DNA from: Haliotis asinina | Lineage: Eukaryota > Mollusca > Gastropoda > Lepetellida > Haliotidae | Direction of reading: 5' to 3' | DNA length: 64,000 nt | NCBI RefSeq assembly: GCF_037392515.1 | Contig: NC_090290.1 | Span: 1,913,478 to 1,977,477 of the forward strand | Part shown: one piece after another, positions 1 through 10,247 of the stretch | How positions within the stretch are numbered: position 1 is the first letter of the stretch | How the letters are laid out: each line of letters opens with the position of its first letter | Translations under genes and position numbers: made by a program | The notes under the pieces: model-generated | Databases searched by the model: none | Told to the model about the DNA's origin: nothing | The model's input: the letters and a program-made list of their open reading frames with translations, nothing else

Positions 1-451
1 CTGATCGTGCTGCCAAGGCAGCAATCAAGAAATCTGTGACACCACTTCTTATTCCATACTCTGATTATAAAGCTACAATTAGATCGTATATCCGTGATCT
101 GATGCAGAAGAAGTGGGACACCCAAGTAGGTATAAATAAATCATATGAAATAAAACCGCATATTGGTTACACCTACTTGGGCTGTCAGTCAAGATTTGAA
201 GAGTTTATTTTACGACGATGTCGTATTGGCCACACAAGATACACACATAAATATGTGCTTAAAGGTGAGAATCCTCCGTTTTGTATCCCATGTGTTGAAA
301 GAATCACAGTCAAGCATATGACTGTGTTGAATATTCCATCACAAGGGATCAGTATTTTAATTCACGAACTATGAAGGATCTTTTTAATAACACAAGTTTT
401 TATTTAATCATTGCATTTTAAAAAGAATTAGGTATATTAACTGAATTGTAA
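1..451 (+). pseudogene. LINE ORF2 C-terminal remnant
   Basis: Codes in pieces for the last part of ORF2: the PLLIPYSDYKA segment, the CRIGHTRYTH motif and the CIPC...KH zinc-binding residues. Against the intact copy ending at 9697 it lacks 7 bases between 319 and 320, in the segment that should read KHILLDC. This shifts the frame, and translation stops at 372-374. A Cys of the zinc motif is also replaced (CIPCVE in place of CIPCDE is tolerated; the following DC pair is lost with the deletion). The ancestral stop aligns at 449-451. It is a dead copy. Confidence 0.9.
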
Positions 452-984
452 ACAGATTAATATTTTATTATTGGAAGTTCAAATTCATAACTGTGCTTGT
501 TAGTGGCTATATCCTCAAAAGGGGTTGAAGTACTGTAAAACTATTGTCCTCTGAGTCCACAAACATTCAATGTAAATTTAATCTTTCCACGTTTTTAATC
601 GTAGAATAAGTGCCTTTTTACTGTAGGGCTAGATTTCCCAAATTGCTGACGGCTGAGGGGATGATGTAAATCCAGCTGGGGTCCATGCAGGTAGCAAAAG
701 TACTTTAAGTCCCCATGGTCCCTAGTATTGTGATCTACCTTCAGTTGTTAACAATCTATAGCCCATTTTTATATTGTATTGTCCTCTATAGATACACTGT
801 TTTAGGTATAATTACTAGTTTTTACATTCTTTTCTGTGATATTCTAGTTGTTTTACTGTCCTTTGTCGACAGGTTTTTATGATACTCGTATATTCCATTT
901 CAGTGTTATGTTCCCGTCACGATATTGGTGAAATATTGCCAATGTGACGTTAAATATTAACGCGCTCACTCACTCACTCACTCG
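1..984 (+). mobile_element. 3' fragment of an I-superfamily LINE (cut by window edge)
   Basis: The sequence from base 1 is closely similar to the 3' parts of the two full LINE copies further right (about 9240-10233 and 13150-14164). It covers the end of the RNase H domain, the C-terminal zinc-binding region of ORF2, and a 3' UTR. It ends in the same block (GATATTGG...GTGACGTTAAATATTAA) followed by a CACT simple repeat near 965-984. The 5' part lies outside the window, so length and target duplication cannot be judged. The family is set by comparison with the full copies, which carry endonuclease, reverse transcriptase and RNase H. Confidence 0.93.
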
Positions 985-1296
985 TGCTGTGACGTCATGG
1001 GCATGTCATCAAACTACAATACTTGTAGCACGCAAGAAGCCCAGATACGTGATGTAATTTGTAATGGTTCCCTTCCTAGCAGGAATCAAGGTACAAAAGT
1101 CTCCCAGGGTCACCCCAATCGCCACCAGATGGTTCTGTCCACAGAACGCGTCATATCACTACAGATCGTTTCTGGGAACGACAACATCGTCATTGATCAG
1201 CAAGACTGTAAGTTGCATCCTAGTCTACGTGAGTGGATGAGTAAGTGATTTGATTTAACACATCAGCAATCAATACATCAGTAATATACGGTCGAG
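985..1296. other. no gene recognised
   Basis: Unique-looking sequence between the LINE fragment and a SINE piece. Short open frames exist (for example from 997) but show no domain, no codon pattern and no plausible splice context. Confidence 0.5.
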
Positions 1297-1480
1297 AGTG
1301 AGTGAGGGTAATTTTATGCCGCACAGTATTCCAGCTATATGGCGGTTGTCTGCAAATAATCGAGCACGGACAAGACAATCCAGTGATCAATGTCATGTGT
1401 CATGTGTCAGCGAGCATGACAGCGAGCGAGTCCCATCTTGCAACAAACTTGGGCTACTGAAGATCAGTTCTAAAATGGAT
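1297..1480 (-). repeat. SINE-like repeat, family B, degraded
   Basis: Read on the minus strand it ends in the family B block GATTATTTGCAGACAACCGC, then TAGCTGGAATACTG, a short link, and CACTCACTC. This is the same block seen in eight other places in the window. The 5' half (about 1400-1480) is diverged. Confidence 0.75.
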
Positions 1481-1711
1481 CTTCAATGTGGATAAGGTGC
1501 TGGATACAGCTGACCATACAGAACCATAATACGATACAGGTGTGCCTGACAGTATATACATAACAGTCTTCTTGTAAACGGGAGTCGACCCTCTGACAGC
1601 GGCTTGTCAAGACAACTGACGATCCGTCCCCGGATGCTGCCGTTGCATCTGTAGCAGGGCACAGACTCGTCCCATAGATGACATCCTTATTTTATCAGCT
1701 TGCTGAAGGAG

Positions 1712-1790
1712 TTCTCCTCTTTGGTCATGTGGACAAAGCGTCCGACTTCGGATTAGAAAGTCCGCGGTTCGAATCCCTGCACGGGACTCG
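1712..1790 (+). repeat. tRNA-Arg-like sequence (SINE head or tRNA pseudogene)
   Basis: Carries an A-box-like TGGTCATGTGG, an anticodon-loop-like GACTTCGGA as in tRNA-Arg(TCG), and a good B box GGTTCGAATCC at 1766-1776. The anticodon stem does not pair cleanly and there is no proper acceptor stem, so it is not a working tRNA. It is likely the RNA polymerase III head of a SINE or an old tRNA pseudogene. Confidence 0.55.
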
Positions 1791-1833
1791 GAAATTTTGT
1801 AACCACAACACATCGCTGCCATATAAATTCAGG

Positions 1834-1880
1834 AGCGGTGGGGTAGTCCAGTGGTTGGAGCGGAAGATCCGGGTTCCATT
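1834..1880 (+). repeat. SINE family A, 5' head fragment
   Basis: GGAGCGGTGGGGTAGTCCAG followed by TGGTTGGAG and CCGGGTTCCA matches the A box and B box head of the full SINE at 44151. The rest of the element is absent, and the LINE at 1921 was inserted just downstream. Confidence 0.6.
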
Positions 1881-2498
1881 GTCAGCATGACTACACTAAT
1901 TTCTCACTCTTTGTACACAAGGCACCCGTGGCGAGCCACCTCCTCGTGGTGGGTGCTGGGTAACGCCAAGAGCTCGCCAACACCCCCGTAGTGGACCCGG
2001 GGGGATATTTGGTCCACCAACCCGTTTGCCGTGGGTTGCGTCCCGTGTCGGTGGAGGAAGGGATCCTGGTGGTTGAGGACACTGGGGCTTTTAACTGCGT
2101 TCCATTGCCCAACACACAACTTTGGCCCTTGCTTCACCTGGACGGGTGGTGGAGTCGGCCCGTTTCTGTCAATCGGCTGGTCACGCCAAGCCCTGTGCTA
2201 TAACTCTGTAGTGTTGCACAAAAATTTGAGAATTGTATGTTTATATTTTCTAGCCTTGGCGAATTTCGAAACAGAATTTGAAAACGTTACTGTTTATTAT
2301 TGCCTAGAGTCGTATCCCAGAAGGAGGTGGCTCATGGGCCAATCTGGTGGAATCATTAATCTTTTAATTTTTCTGCTGGAGTATATCATCCGAGTATCCT
2401 TGGTGCTGCAAGCCGGAGACCCGCTTGTTTTTAGCATTGTCCTTGTGATACTCCGTGGTGGGTGGGGAGCTCGGATGATGAACTATTCAACCATAACC

Positions 2499-3776
2499 AT
2501 GGCTTCTCAAATCCCCATTACAAAGAAAAAACGTCCACTTGACAATGATCCAGATGATAACGACCAAAGACTGTCCACTTCCATTGATTACTGGCCACGT
2601 TTTGTCGTGATTGAGACTCAAGATAACAGCAGACTGAAGTTGAACCCTTTTGCGATACAGAAAGGCATACAAGGAATTGCTGGTGACGTCAAAAATATCA
2701 GACGTTTGCGTTCAGGTGCGTTGCTCGTTGAATGCAACAGAAGACAACAAACTACTAACCTGATGTCTACCACCACATTCGTCGGCATTCCAGTATCAGT
2801 ATCTCCACACAGGACACTTAACACAAGCAAAGGAATCATCAGGGATAGAGATGGATTATTTGCCGACATGTCTGAATTTGATATTGTTTCAGAAATGAAA
2901 GATCAAGGGGTCACGTACGTTAAGCGTTTTACAACACGTAAAAACCAGGAGACCATTCAGACTAATACCTACCTCTTTTCATTTTCCTCTCCAACAGCTC
3001 CCAGATCTGTAAAGGCAGGCTATAGTCACATCAATGTAGACACCTATATACCCAGTCCATTAAGGTGTTTTAAATGCCAGAAGTTTGGTCATGGTGTTAG
3101 TACTTGCACATTGTCTGTTGTGTGTGCTCACTGTGGTGAGAAGACACACACAACAGAAGATTGTGACAGTGACTTTAAAAAATGCACCAACTGCTCAGGT
3201 GACCATTCTTCATTTTCTAAACAGTGTCCAATTTGGAAAGAACAAATGGAGATAAATAAAATCAAATTTACACAAAATATATCTTTCTCTGAGGCCAAAA
3301 AACTGGTAAAAAGATCTGATCTTCCAGAAAGTTATGCTACAATAGTAAAAACATCATCGGGTTCTAGCTCTAAAACAACATCAAACACAGGCTGCCAAAC
3401 TACCTTGACGTGGGTCAATTGTGATTCTCCACAGCCTTTGTGCACTGCTATATCATCACAGACTGAGGAATCACTTCCTAGTACCTAAAAGTCGTCTTCT
3501 GATCACAAATCATCAGCATCTCAGTCACATTCAAAGTCTCAATCAACAGCTGATAGTCGACAAACGGTGAAAAGTAAACCGAAGCCAAAGCCTGATGCTT
3601 CAAAACAACAAAGTGGCAGAGCTCCCAAGGGCTCACAAAATAAAGTTAAATTGTTTAATAAATACGGGTCTCTTGAAGACATGGACGTTTCTGAAAACGT
3701 CCATTCTAGGGCACATAGCTTGTCGCCCTCCAAAAGAGTGCGGGGTAGATCCCCCATAAATCCCCCCAAAAGATAG
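2499..3776 (+). pseudogene. LINE ORF1 (outer copy), one in-frame stop
   Basis: Nucleic-acid-binding ORF1, homologous along its length to the intact ORF1 at 4749-6011. The likely start is the ATG at 2499 (MASQIP), or 2478 in the same frame. It has an N-terminal RNA-binding-like region (WPRFVVIE, LKLNPFAIQKG) and three zinc knuckles beginning at CFKCQKFGH near 3068. A TAA at 3486-3488 interrupts it; the same frame then stays open through a Lys/Pro-rich tail to the TAG at 3774-3776, the expected end. The open frame upstream to 2031 is 5' UTR and is not counted. Confidence 0.88.
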
Positions 3777-4099
3777 TTTATTCCAATAATATTGTACAGT
3801 GGAACTGCAGAGGATTAAGGACTAATGTACATGAATTACAGCTATTAGTCCAAGATTTTACACCTTCAGTGATATGTCTCCAAGAGACATATTTAAAACA
3901 AACAGATATATTTGACCTTCGTCATTTTAATGCATATCATTCTTTTTCGCCTCCGGGTGATAGAGCCACTGGGGGATCATCCATTCTTGTCAGACAAAAT
4001 GTTATTCAAAGCCCTGTTTCGCTTGTTACTAATATGCAGGCTGTTGCAGTAAGAATTACTTTACATGTAGCGTTTACACTTTGCTCTCTTTATATTTCG
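3773..4099 (+). pseudogene. LINE ORF2 (outer copy), 5' part
   Basis: Start of the endonuclease domain: QWNCRGLRTN, then LQETY and FSPPGDRATGG. By alignment with the intact copy the start codon should lie at 3773-3775, where the sequence is ATA. The reading frame runs to 4099, where the inner LINE is inserted, and resumes at 10248. The junction codons (CSLYIS, then PSSAF) line up once the inner element and one copy of its 14-bp target duplication are set aside. Confidence 0.88.
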
Positions 4100-4748
4100 G
4101 GCACCCGTGGCGAGCCACCTCCTCGTGGTGGGTGCTGGGTAATGCTAAGTGCTCGCCAACCCCCCGTTGTGGACCCGGGGGCATATTTGGTCCACCAACC
4201 CGTTTGCCGTGGGTTGCGGCCCTGTGTCGGTGGAGAAGGGGATCCTGGTGGTTGAGGGCATAGGAGCAGGACCAGTGTTCCTATTGCTCAACACACCACT
4301 TTGGCCCTGACTTCACCTAGACGGGTGGTAGAATGGGCCCGGTTCTATCAATCGGCTGGTCACGCCAGGCCCTGTGCATGGGGATTATTTTTGCACATTT
4401 TCATTGTACTGTTGGGTCTTGGGTCTTGGGTCTTGTTCAGAGTCAGATTTTATTTCTCTGCATCGAGGAAATTGCCTAGAGTCCTATGCCAAAAAGGCGG
4501 TGGCTCATGGGCCAATCTGGTGATGTTGACCGCTGAATTCTATATGTCTTTGGATTATTGTTATGGGCCGAACCAGCCTGACAACTAATCTTTTGGACAA
4601 ATATAGCTATTCATGTCATATTTACTGGAGTATACCACCCCTGTATCCCTGGTGTTAGCATCCTGGAGATCCGGTGCAAATTGACACCGTCCTTGTTGAC
4701 ACTCCATGGTGGGTGGGGAGCAGGGGTGCTGAATTCGTATGTTATACC

Positions 4749-6011
4749 ATGTTTCAATACAATTCACCTGCTTCCTGCAAAGCAACTAAACGCAGACATG
4801 TAGATGTGCTCTCGTCTGATGAGGAGGTAGCTCCAGATATTTCTGATTCTTGGCCACGGTTTATCACAATTGCATCAGTTGACGGAAGTCCTTTAAAACT
4901 AAACCCGTTTGCTATCTCACTGGGCATTAGAGGTGTCTGTGGAGATGTTAAGAATGTCACACGACTACGGACTGGTGCCTTACTAGTGGAGTGTTTGAGG
5001 AAACAACAATCAGTCAATCTGTTGGGTTTACAACAATTTGTTAATACTCCCGTTGTTGTTTCAGTGCACAAGACACTGAACACGAGCAGAGGCATTGTGA
5101 GAGATGTTGCTCGCTGTCTTTCTGATATGAGCGAGGAGGAAATTGCTGTTGAATTAAAATCTCAAGGAGTCACACATGTAAAACGTTTTTCCAGAAAAGC
5201 ACAAGATGGTGTCTTTGTTAGAACCAACACCTATCTTTTCACTTTTTCTCAACCTGTAATACCTAAATCACTAAAGGCTGGATATTTCAACATCGGGGTG
5301 GAGGTTTATGTACCAAATCCACTCCGATGTTTTAAGTGTCAAAAGTTTGGTCATGGTGCTAAGTTCTGCCGTAGCAAGATGGTAGTATGCTGCCGTTGCA
5401 CTGGAGCCCATGATAGCTCTGAGTGCACAAATGAACTCAAATGTGCTAACTGCAATGGTGATCACACGGCGTCTTCTAAATCCTGTCCATCGTTTGAATT
5501 TGAAGCCCAAATCTTAAGAATTAAGCACACAAACAACATAACCTACCAAGAAGCAAAAACACTAGTACCATCTCCTGCTCAAACATATGTAAAAACATAT
5601 TCCGCAGCAATTGCATCCTCCACTCGAGTTTGTAAGACAGTCTCCGTGTCATGTCAGACCGACATCTCCTGGGTCAAGGATGACCAGACTGTACTGCACC
5701 AACCCTCTGACATATCTCAGAAAAGTAATATGAAATCAACCACTTCACAAACAGACAATCCTACTCGTGATGTACCATCTCACTCCATGGAAAGTATACA
5801 TACCGATGATGCAACTTTAACTAGAAAAGAGAAAAAGAAAGTACAGAGAAGACGAAAGGCGCTCACAAACGTGGAGACGCCCACTCAAGTTCTTGCATCT
5901 GTTGAGGTTCATAACTCGTATGAACCTCTGGAGATAGACGTTCCTCCTTCACAACCAATTCATAGGAGTGAACACTCCTCCCAGTCACGATCTCCAGTTA
6001 AGCCTCCATGA
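4749..6011 (+). CDS. LINE ORF1 protein, gag-like zinc-knuckle RNA-binding protein
   Basis: A 420-aa protein expected to coat the LINE RNA. The start at 4749 (MFQYNSP) was chosen because upstream sequence in the frame is 5' UTR not conserved as protein in the outer copy. An N-terminal region (WPRFITIA, LKLNPFAIS, THVKRFSRK) precedes three zinc knuckles: CFKCQKFGHGAKFC (CX2CX4HX4C, about residues 194-207), then CCRCTGAHDSSEC, then CANCNGDHTASSKSC. The C-terminal third is Ser/Thr/Gln-rich with a basic patch (KEKKKVQRRRK). The stop TGA overlaps the ORF2 start as ATGA, so ORF2 is probably translated by reinitiation or coupling; this is inferred from the spacing. Confidence 0.93.
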   Translation: MFQYNSPASCKATKRRHVDVLSSDEEVAPDISDSWPRFITIASVDGSPLKLNPFAISLGIRGVCGDVKNVTRLRTGALLVECLRKQQSVNLLGLQQFVNTPVVVSVHKTLNTSRGIVRDVARCLSDMSEEEIAVELKSQGVTHVKRFSRKAQDGVFVRTNTYLFTFSQPVIPKSLKAGYFNIGVEVYVPNPLRCFKCQKFGHGAKFCRSKMVVCCRCTGAHDSSECTNELKCANCNGDHTASSKSCPSFEFEAQILRIKHTNNITYQEAKTLVPSPAQTYVKTYSAAIASSTRVCKTVSVSCQTDISWVKDDQTVLHQPSDISQKSNMKSTTSQTDNPTRDVPSHSMESIHTDDATLTRKEKKKVQRRRKALTNVETPTQVLASVEVHNSYEPLEIDVPPSQPIHRSEHSSQSRSPVKPP

Positions 6012-9000
6012 ACACTTCCAATACTATTATTCAATGGAATTGTAGGGGACTGAAGAACACTTTTAATGATATACATTTACTTATACAAGATTTTAAGCCA
6101 TCGGCATTTTGTTTACAAGAAACATATTTTAAAGAAAACGATCACATCGATATACGACAGTATACTCCGTATCACTGCTTTTCTCCTCCTGGGCCGAAAG
6201 CAACTGGAGGTTCTTCAATATTAGTGAGACAGGGCACCATTCACAGTCCTGTTCCTCTAAATACCCATCTTCAAGCCGTTGCTGTCCGTGTAACGATGCA
6301 CATTGTTTTTACATTGTGCTCTCTCTATCTTCCTCCTTCCTTTTCTGTGCAGCCTGGCGATCTGCAGGCACTTTATGACCAACTTCCTAAGCCCTGTATC
6401 ATCATGGGCGATATGAATGGACACAATCCCTTGTGGGGAGGTACACATACAAACAGCAAAGGTAACATACTAGAACATTTTATTTCTGCCAACAATATCT
6501 GTCTCTTTAATGATGATTCCAACACTTATTTACATCCTGGTACAGGAACATATTCTTCCCTTGACTTATCAATTACTGACTCTACTCTGCTGGGTGAGTT
6601 TGAATGGTCAGTCCATGACGACTTGTGTGGAAGTGACCATTTTCCAACTATTCTTAAAGCTATATGTCCATCTGACGTCCCTCCTTTGTCACGAAGGAAC
6701 TTTACCAAAGCTGACTGGCTTTTGTTTGAATCACTTTCATCCAACAGATTGAAGCCTGAACTGTTTATGGGAGTTCCTGACCCCGTCCAACTCTTTTCTG
6801 ATGAACTGAACAAAATAGCCGATGACTGCATTCCAAAGTCCTCTACGATTCCACACATACGAAAACCATGGTTCAACAACGACTGCAAACAGGCTAGGAA
6901 GGCACGGAAAAAGGCTGAGCATTATTTCCGTCGCCACCCTATGGTCCATAATTTGAACAAATTCAAAATATTAAATGCAAAAGCACGACGTATCTTCAAA
7001 CAAAATAAACGTCAATCTTGGCGAAACTATGTGTCGAAAATCGGTTCGCGTACGCCGATATCAAAAGTATGGAACATGATCCAGAGAATCAAGGGCAAGG
7101 GCTCACAATCTAGCATTAAACATCTTAAAGACGGAGACCAAATATTAACTAGTAAATCTGACATTGCAAATAAACTTGGAGAAACTTTGGCCAGACACTC
7201 TTCCTCGTCGCATTATGTACCCCGGTTTCAAAAGTATAAAAACCAACAAGAAAGGACACCTATCAATTTCACTTCAGATAATGGGGAAGATTACAATGAA
7301 GTATTTTCGATCCATGAGCTTCGTACTGCTCTTGACCAGGCTCATGATACTGCTACAGGAGCTGATAACGTGCATTATCAACTCCTGAAGCACTTACCAG
7401 AATCCTGTTTAGAAACGCCCTTAAACATTTTTGATGATATTTGGACGTCTGGAAACTTTCCCTCGTCTTGGCGAGATGCTATAATTGTTCCCATTCCCAA
7501 ACCTGGACGTGATCATACTGATCCTTCCAATTATAGGCCCATTTCACTAACTAGCTGCGTTTGCAAGACCATGGAGCGCATGATAAATAATCGACTTGTT
7601 TGGTACTTGGAAACCAATAACCTAATAACAGATATACAGTGTGGTTTCCATAAAAACAGAAGTACTATCGATCATTTGGTGCGTTTGGAGTCTTTTGTTA
7701 AGAATGCCATAATTAATAAACAACACGCAGTGTCAATCTTTTTCGATTTAGAAAAAGCATATGACACAACATGGAAACATGGGATTTTAAAAGATTTACA
7801 TGATTTTGGATTACGAGGCCGTTTGCCTCAGTTTATATCGAACTTTTTAAATGACAGACAGTTTCAAGTTCGAGTGGGTTCTACCCTGTCTGACCATTAT
7901 AGTCAGGATCAAGGTGTTCCGCAGGGTAGTATATTGTCTGTCACATTGTTTAGCATTAAGATCAATAGTTTATCCAAGGTTTTAAACGATTCAGTTGATG
8001 GATCACTTTTTGTGGATGATTTTAATATTTCTTGTCGTGGTAAAAATATGCATACCATTGAACGGCAACTGCAGTTATGTTTAAACAAAATAAATAAATG
8101 GTGTTTAGAAAATGGCTTTAAATTTTCAAAGTCCAAAACTAACTGCATACATTTTTGCCGCAAATACAAACCGCATAAAGACCCTGAACTGTATTTAAAC
8201 AATACACTTATCAAAGTTGTAAAGGAGGCCAAGTTTTTGGGTCTTATTTTCGACTCCCACTTGACGTTTTTGCCGCATATTAAATCACTTAAGGCCAACT
8301 GTCTGAAGGCACTAGATTTGTTAAAAGTTGTTTCAAATTCTAAATGGGGAGGAGATCAAACTACCCTGCTTAACTTATATAGATCACTTATCCGTTCGAA
8401 ACTAGATTACGGATCCATCATATATGGTGGAGCTTGTGAAAGCAACTTAACACTTCTAGACTCTATCCACCACCAAGGTCTAAGACTTTGTCTTGGGTCC
8501 TTTAGAACTTCTCCCGTTGACAGTCTCTACGTTGAGGCTGATGAACCATCTCTTGAGCAGCGCCGTATAAAGTTAGCTTTACAGTACATTACTAAATTAT
8601 ACTCTAATGAATCTAACCCTGCCTATAACTGTGTTTTCAATCCCCTTTATGAGGATTTATACAACAAAAAGTCTTCTCTTGTCCCGCCCCTAGGACATAG
8701 AATTAAACCATTTCTTTCTTCGGCCGGCATTGAGCTGGAAAACATAGCTCCATCCCGTCTTCTTTCTTCTCCTCCTTGGCAGTTGGTTAGACCTCAAGTT
8801 GACCTAACATTAACTTCATTTAAAAAATCAGAAACTAATGAATTACAATATAAACAAGAATATAGTCAATTAAAAATTAAATATAGCAATTACAAACCCT
8901 TATTTACAGATGGTTCCAAAGACGGTGGTGCAGTAGCTTGTGCCACTGTCATTGGATCAAGAACAATATCTTCTCGAATTCCAAATAACAGTTCTATTTT

Positions 9001-9697
9001 TACTGCAGAAGCGAACGCCATATTAACAGCTCTCAAATATATTCAAAGACACCCTAAACATAACCAATATATTATCTTTTCCGACTCTCTTTCTTGCCTT
9101 CAGGCCATCAAAAATATTTCTTGTAAACATCCACTTTTAATAGAAATAATTGAATTAATTAATAATCTTGCCACTGGCCAATACGACATCGTCTTTTGTT
9201 GGTTACCAAGCAATGTAGGCATTTCTGGCAATACAATGGCTGATCTTGCTGCCAAGGCAGCACTCAAGAAACCCGTGACTCCACTTCTTATCCCATACTC
9301 TGATTATAAAGCTACAATCAGATCGTACATCCGAGACCTGATGCAAAAGAGGTGGGACACCCAAGTGGGTATGAATAAATTACATGCAATAAAACCTTAT
9401 ATTGGTTATACCCACTTGGGTTGTCAGTCCAGATTTGAGGAGGTCATTATGAGGCGATGTCGTATTGGCCATACACGATATACTCATGAATACCTTTTGA
9501 AAGGTGAGGATCCTCCGTTCTGCATCCCTTGTGATGAAAGAATCACAGTCAAGCATATCCTGCTTGACTGTGTAGAGTATTCCATCACAAGGGATCAGTA
9601 TTTTAACTCACGAACTATGCAGGATCTTTTTACTCATACCAGCTCTCATTTAATTATTGCCTTCTTAAAAGAATTAGATTTGTTATCAGAATTGTAA
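6008..9697 (+). CDS. LINE ORF2 polyprotein: endonuclease, reverse transcriptase, RNase H
   Basis: A 1229-aa enzyme for target-primed reverse transcription. Domains in order: AP-type endonuclease (QWNCRG near residue 9, LQET, GDMNGHN near 135, GSDHFP near 208); reverse transcriptase (NYRPISL, FFDLEKAYD near 578, QGVPQGSILS, catalytic FVDDF near 668); RNase H (FTDGSKD near 965, AEANA near 1000, SDSLS near 1025, MADLAAKAA); and a C-terminal Cys/His motif (CIPCDE...KHILLDC near 1171-1187). The RNase H loop normally WLPSHVGI, as in the outer copy, reads WLPSNVGI here. The His is replaced, but the acidic catalytic residues remain. ORF1 lies directly upstream with a 4-base overlap. Confidence 0.96.
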   Translation: MNTSNTIIQWNCRGLKNTFNDIHLLIQDFKPSAFCLQETYFKENDHIDIRQYTPYHCFSPPGPKATGGSSILVRQGTIHSPVPLNTHLQAVAVRVTMHIVFTLCSLYLPPSFSVQPGDLQALYDQLPKPCIIMGDMNGHNPLWGGTHTNSKGNILEHFISANNICLFNDDSNTYLHPGTGTYSSLDLSITDSTLLGEFEWSVHDDLCGSDHFPTILKAICPSDVPPLSRRNFTKADWLLFESLSSNRLKPELFMGVPDPVQLFSDELNKIADDCIPKSSTIPHIRKPWFNNDCKQARKARKKAEHYFRRHPMVHNLNKFKILNAKARRIFKQNKRQSWRNYVSKIGSRTPISKVWNMIQRIKGKGSQSSIKHLKDGDQILTSKSDIANKLGETLARHSSSSHYVPRFQKYKNQQERTPINFTSDNGEDYNEVFSIHELRTALDQAHDTATGADNVHYQLLKHLPESCLETPLNIFDDIWTSGNFPSSWRDAIIVPIPKPGRDHTDPSNYRPISLTSCVCKTMERMINNRLVWYLETNNLITDIQCGFHKNRSTIDHLVRLESFVKNAIINKQHAVSIFFDLEKAYDTTWKHGILKDLHDFGLRGRLPQFISNFLNDRQFQVRVGSTLSDHYSQDQGVPQGSILSVTLFSIKINSLSKVLNDSVDGSLFVDDFNISCRGKNMHTIERQLQLCLNKINKWCLENGFKFSKSKTNCIHFCRKYKPHKDPELYLNNTLIKVVKEAKFLGLIFDSHLTFLPHIKSLKANCLKALDLLKVVSNSKWGGDQTTLLNLYRSLIRSKLDYGSIIYGGACESNLTLLDSIHHQGLRLCLGSFRTSPVDSLYVEADEPSLEQRRIKLALQYITKLYSNESNPAYNCVFNPLYEDLYNKKSSLVPPLGHRIKPFLSSAGIELENIAPSRLLSSPPWQLVRPQVDLTLTSFKKSETNELQYKQEYSQLKIKYSNYKPLFTDGSKDGGAVACATVIGSRTISSRIPNNSSIFTAEANAILTALKYIQRHPKHNQYIIFSDSLSCLQAIKNISCKHPLLIEIIELINNLATGQYDIVFCWLPSNVGISGNTMADLAAKAALKKPVTPLLIPYSDYKATIRSYIRDLMQKRWDTQVGMNKLHAIKPYIGYTHLGCQSRFEEVIMRRCRIGHTRYTHEYLLKGEDPPFCIPCDERITVKHILLDCVEYSITRDQYFNSRTMQDLFTHTSSHLIIAFLKELDLLSEL

Positions 9698-10247
9698 ATA
9701 GATAAATATTTTATTATTGGTAGTCTAGATTAATAACTGAGATTGTTAGTGGCTGTGCCCGCGAGGGGGGTTGAAGTATTGTAAAATTATTGTCCTCCTG
9801 AGAGGGTACGTAAGTCCAAAACATTCTATGTAAATTTAGTACGACCAAACTTTTAATCGTAGTATATTTGTTGTTTTTAATAATGGCTAACTTTCAGTAT
9901 AATCGCCAACGGCTGAGGGGATGGTGTAAATCCATCTGGGGTCCACGCAGGTAGCAAAGGTACTGTAAGTCCCCATGGCCCCTAGTATGGTGATCTACCT
10001 TCAGTTGTTGGCGATCTGCAGCCCGTATTGTATGTTGTATTGTCCGAATTGTGGTAATTGTTTTAACTCTCCACACTAGTTTTAATTGTAAATGTGATGC
10101 TCTAGTAGTTTTACTGTCCTTTGACGACAGGATTTTATAATGTATACATATTTCATTTCAGTATCAAAATGTTCTCGTCACGATATGGCTGAAATATTGC
10201 CAATGTGACGTTAAGTATTAACTCACTCACTCACTCTTTATATTTCG

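Larger units (their letters stand above)
4100..10233 (+). mobile_element. Full-length I-superfamily LINE (inner copy), both ORFs open
   Basis: Inserted in the endonuclease region of the outer LINE. The target-site duplication is CTCTTTATATTTCG at 4086-4099 and 10234-10247 (14 bp, identical). It has a 5' UTR of about 650 bp beginning GGCACCCGTGGCGAGCC like the outer copy, an open ORF1 (4749-6011), an open ORF2 (6008-9697), a 536-bp 3' UTR and a CACT tail. The perfect duplication and two intact ORFs indicate a recent insertion from an active lineage. Whether this copy can still move is unknown; one RNase H residue is unusual (see the ORF2 entry). Confidence 0.96.

Noticed and set aside
1712-1790. 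Functional tRNA-Arg gene
   Set aside because: B box and anticodon loop are present, but the acceptor and anticodon stems do not pair.
2031-2498. N-terminal extension of the outer LINE ORF1
   Set aside because: The open frame continues upstream by chance; it lies in the 5' UTR and is not open as protein in the inner copy.
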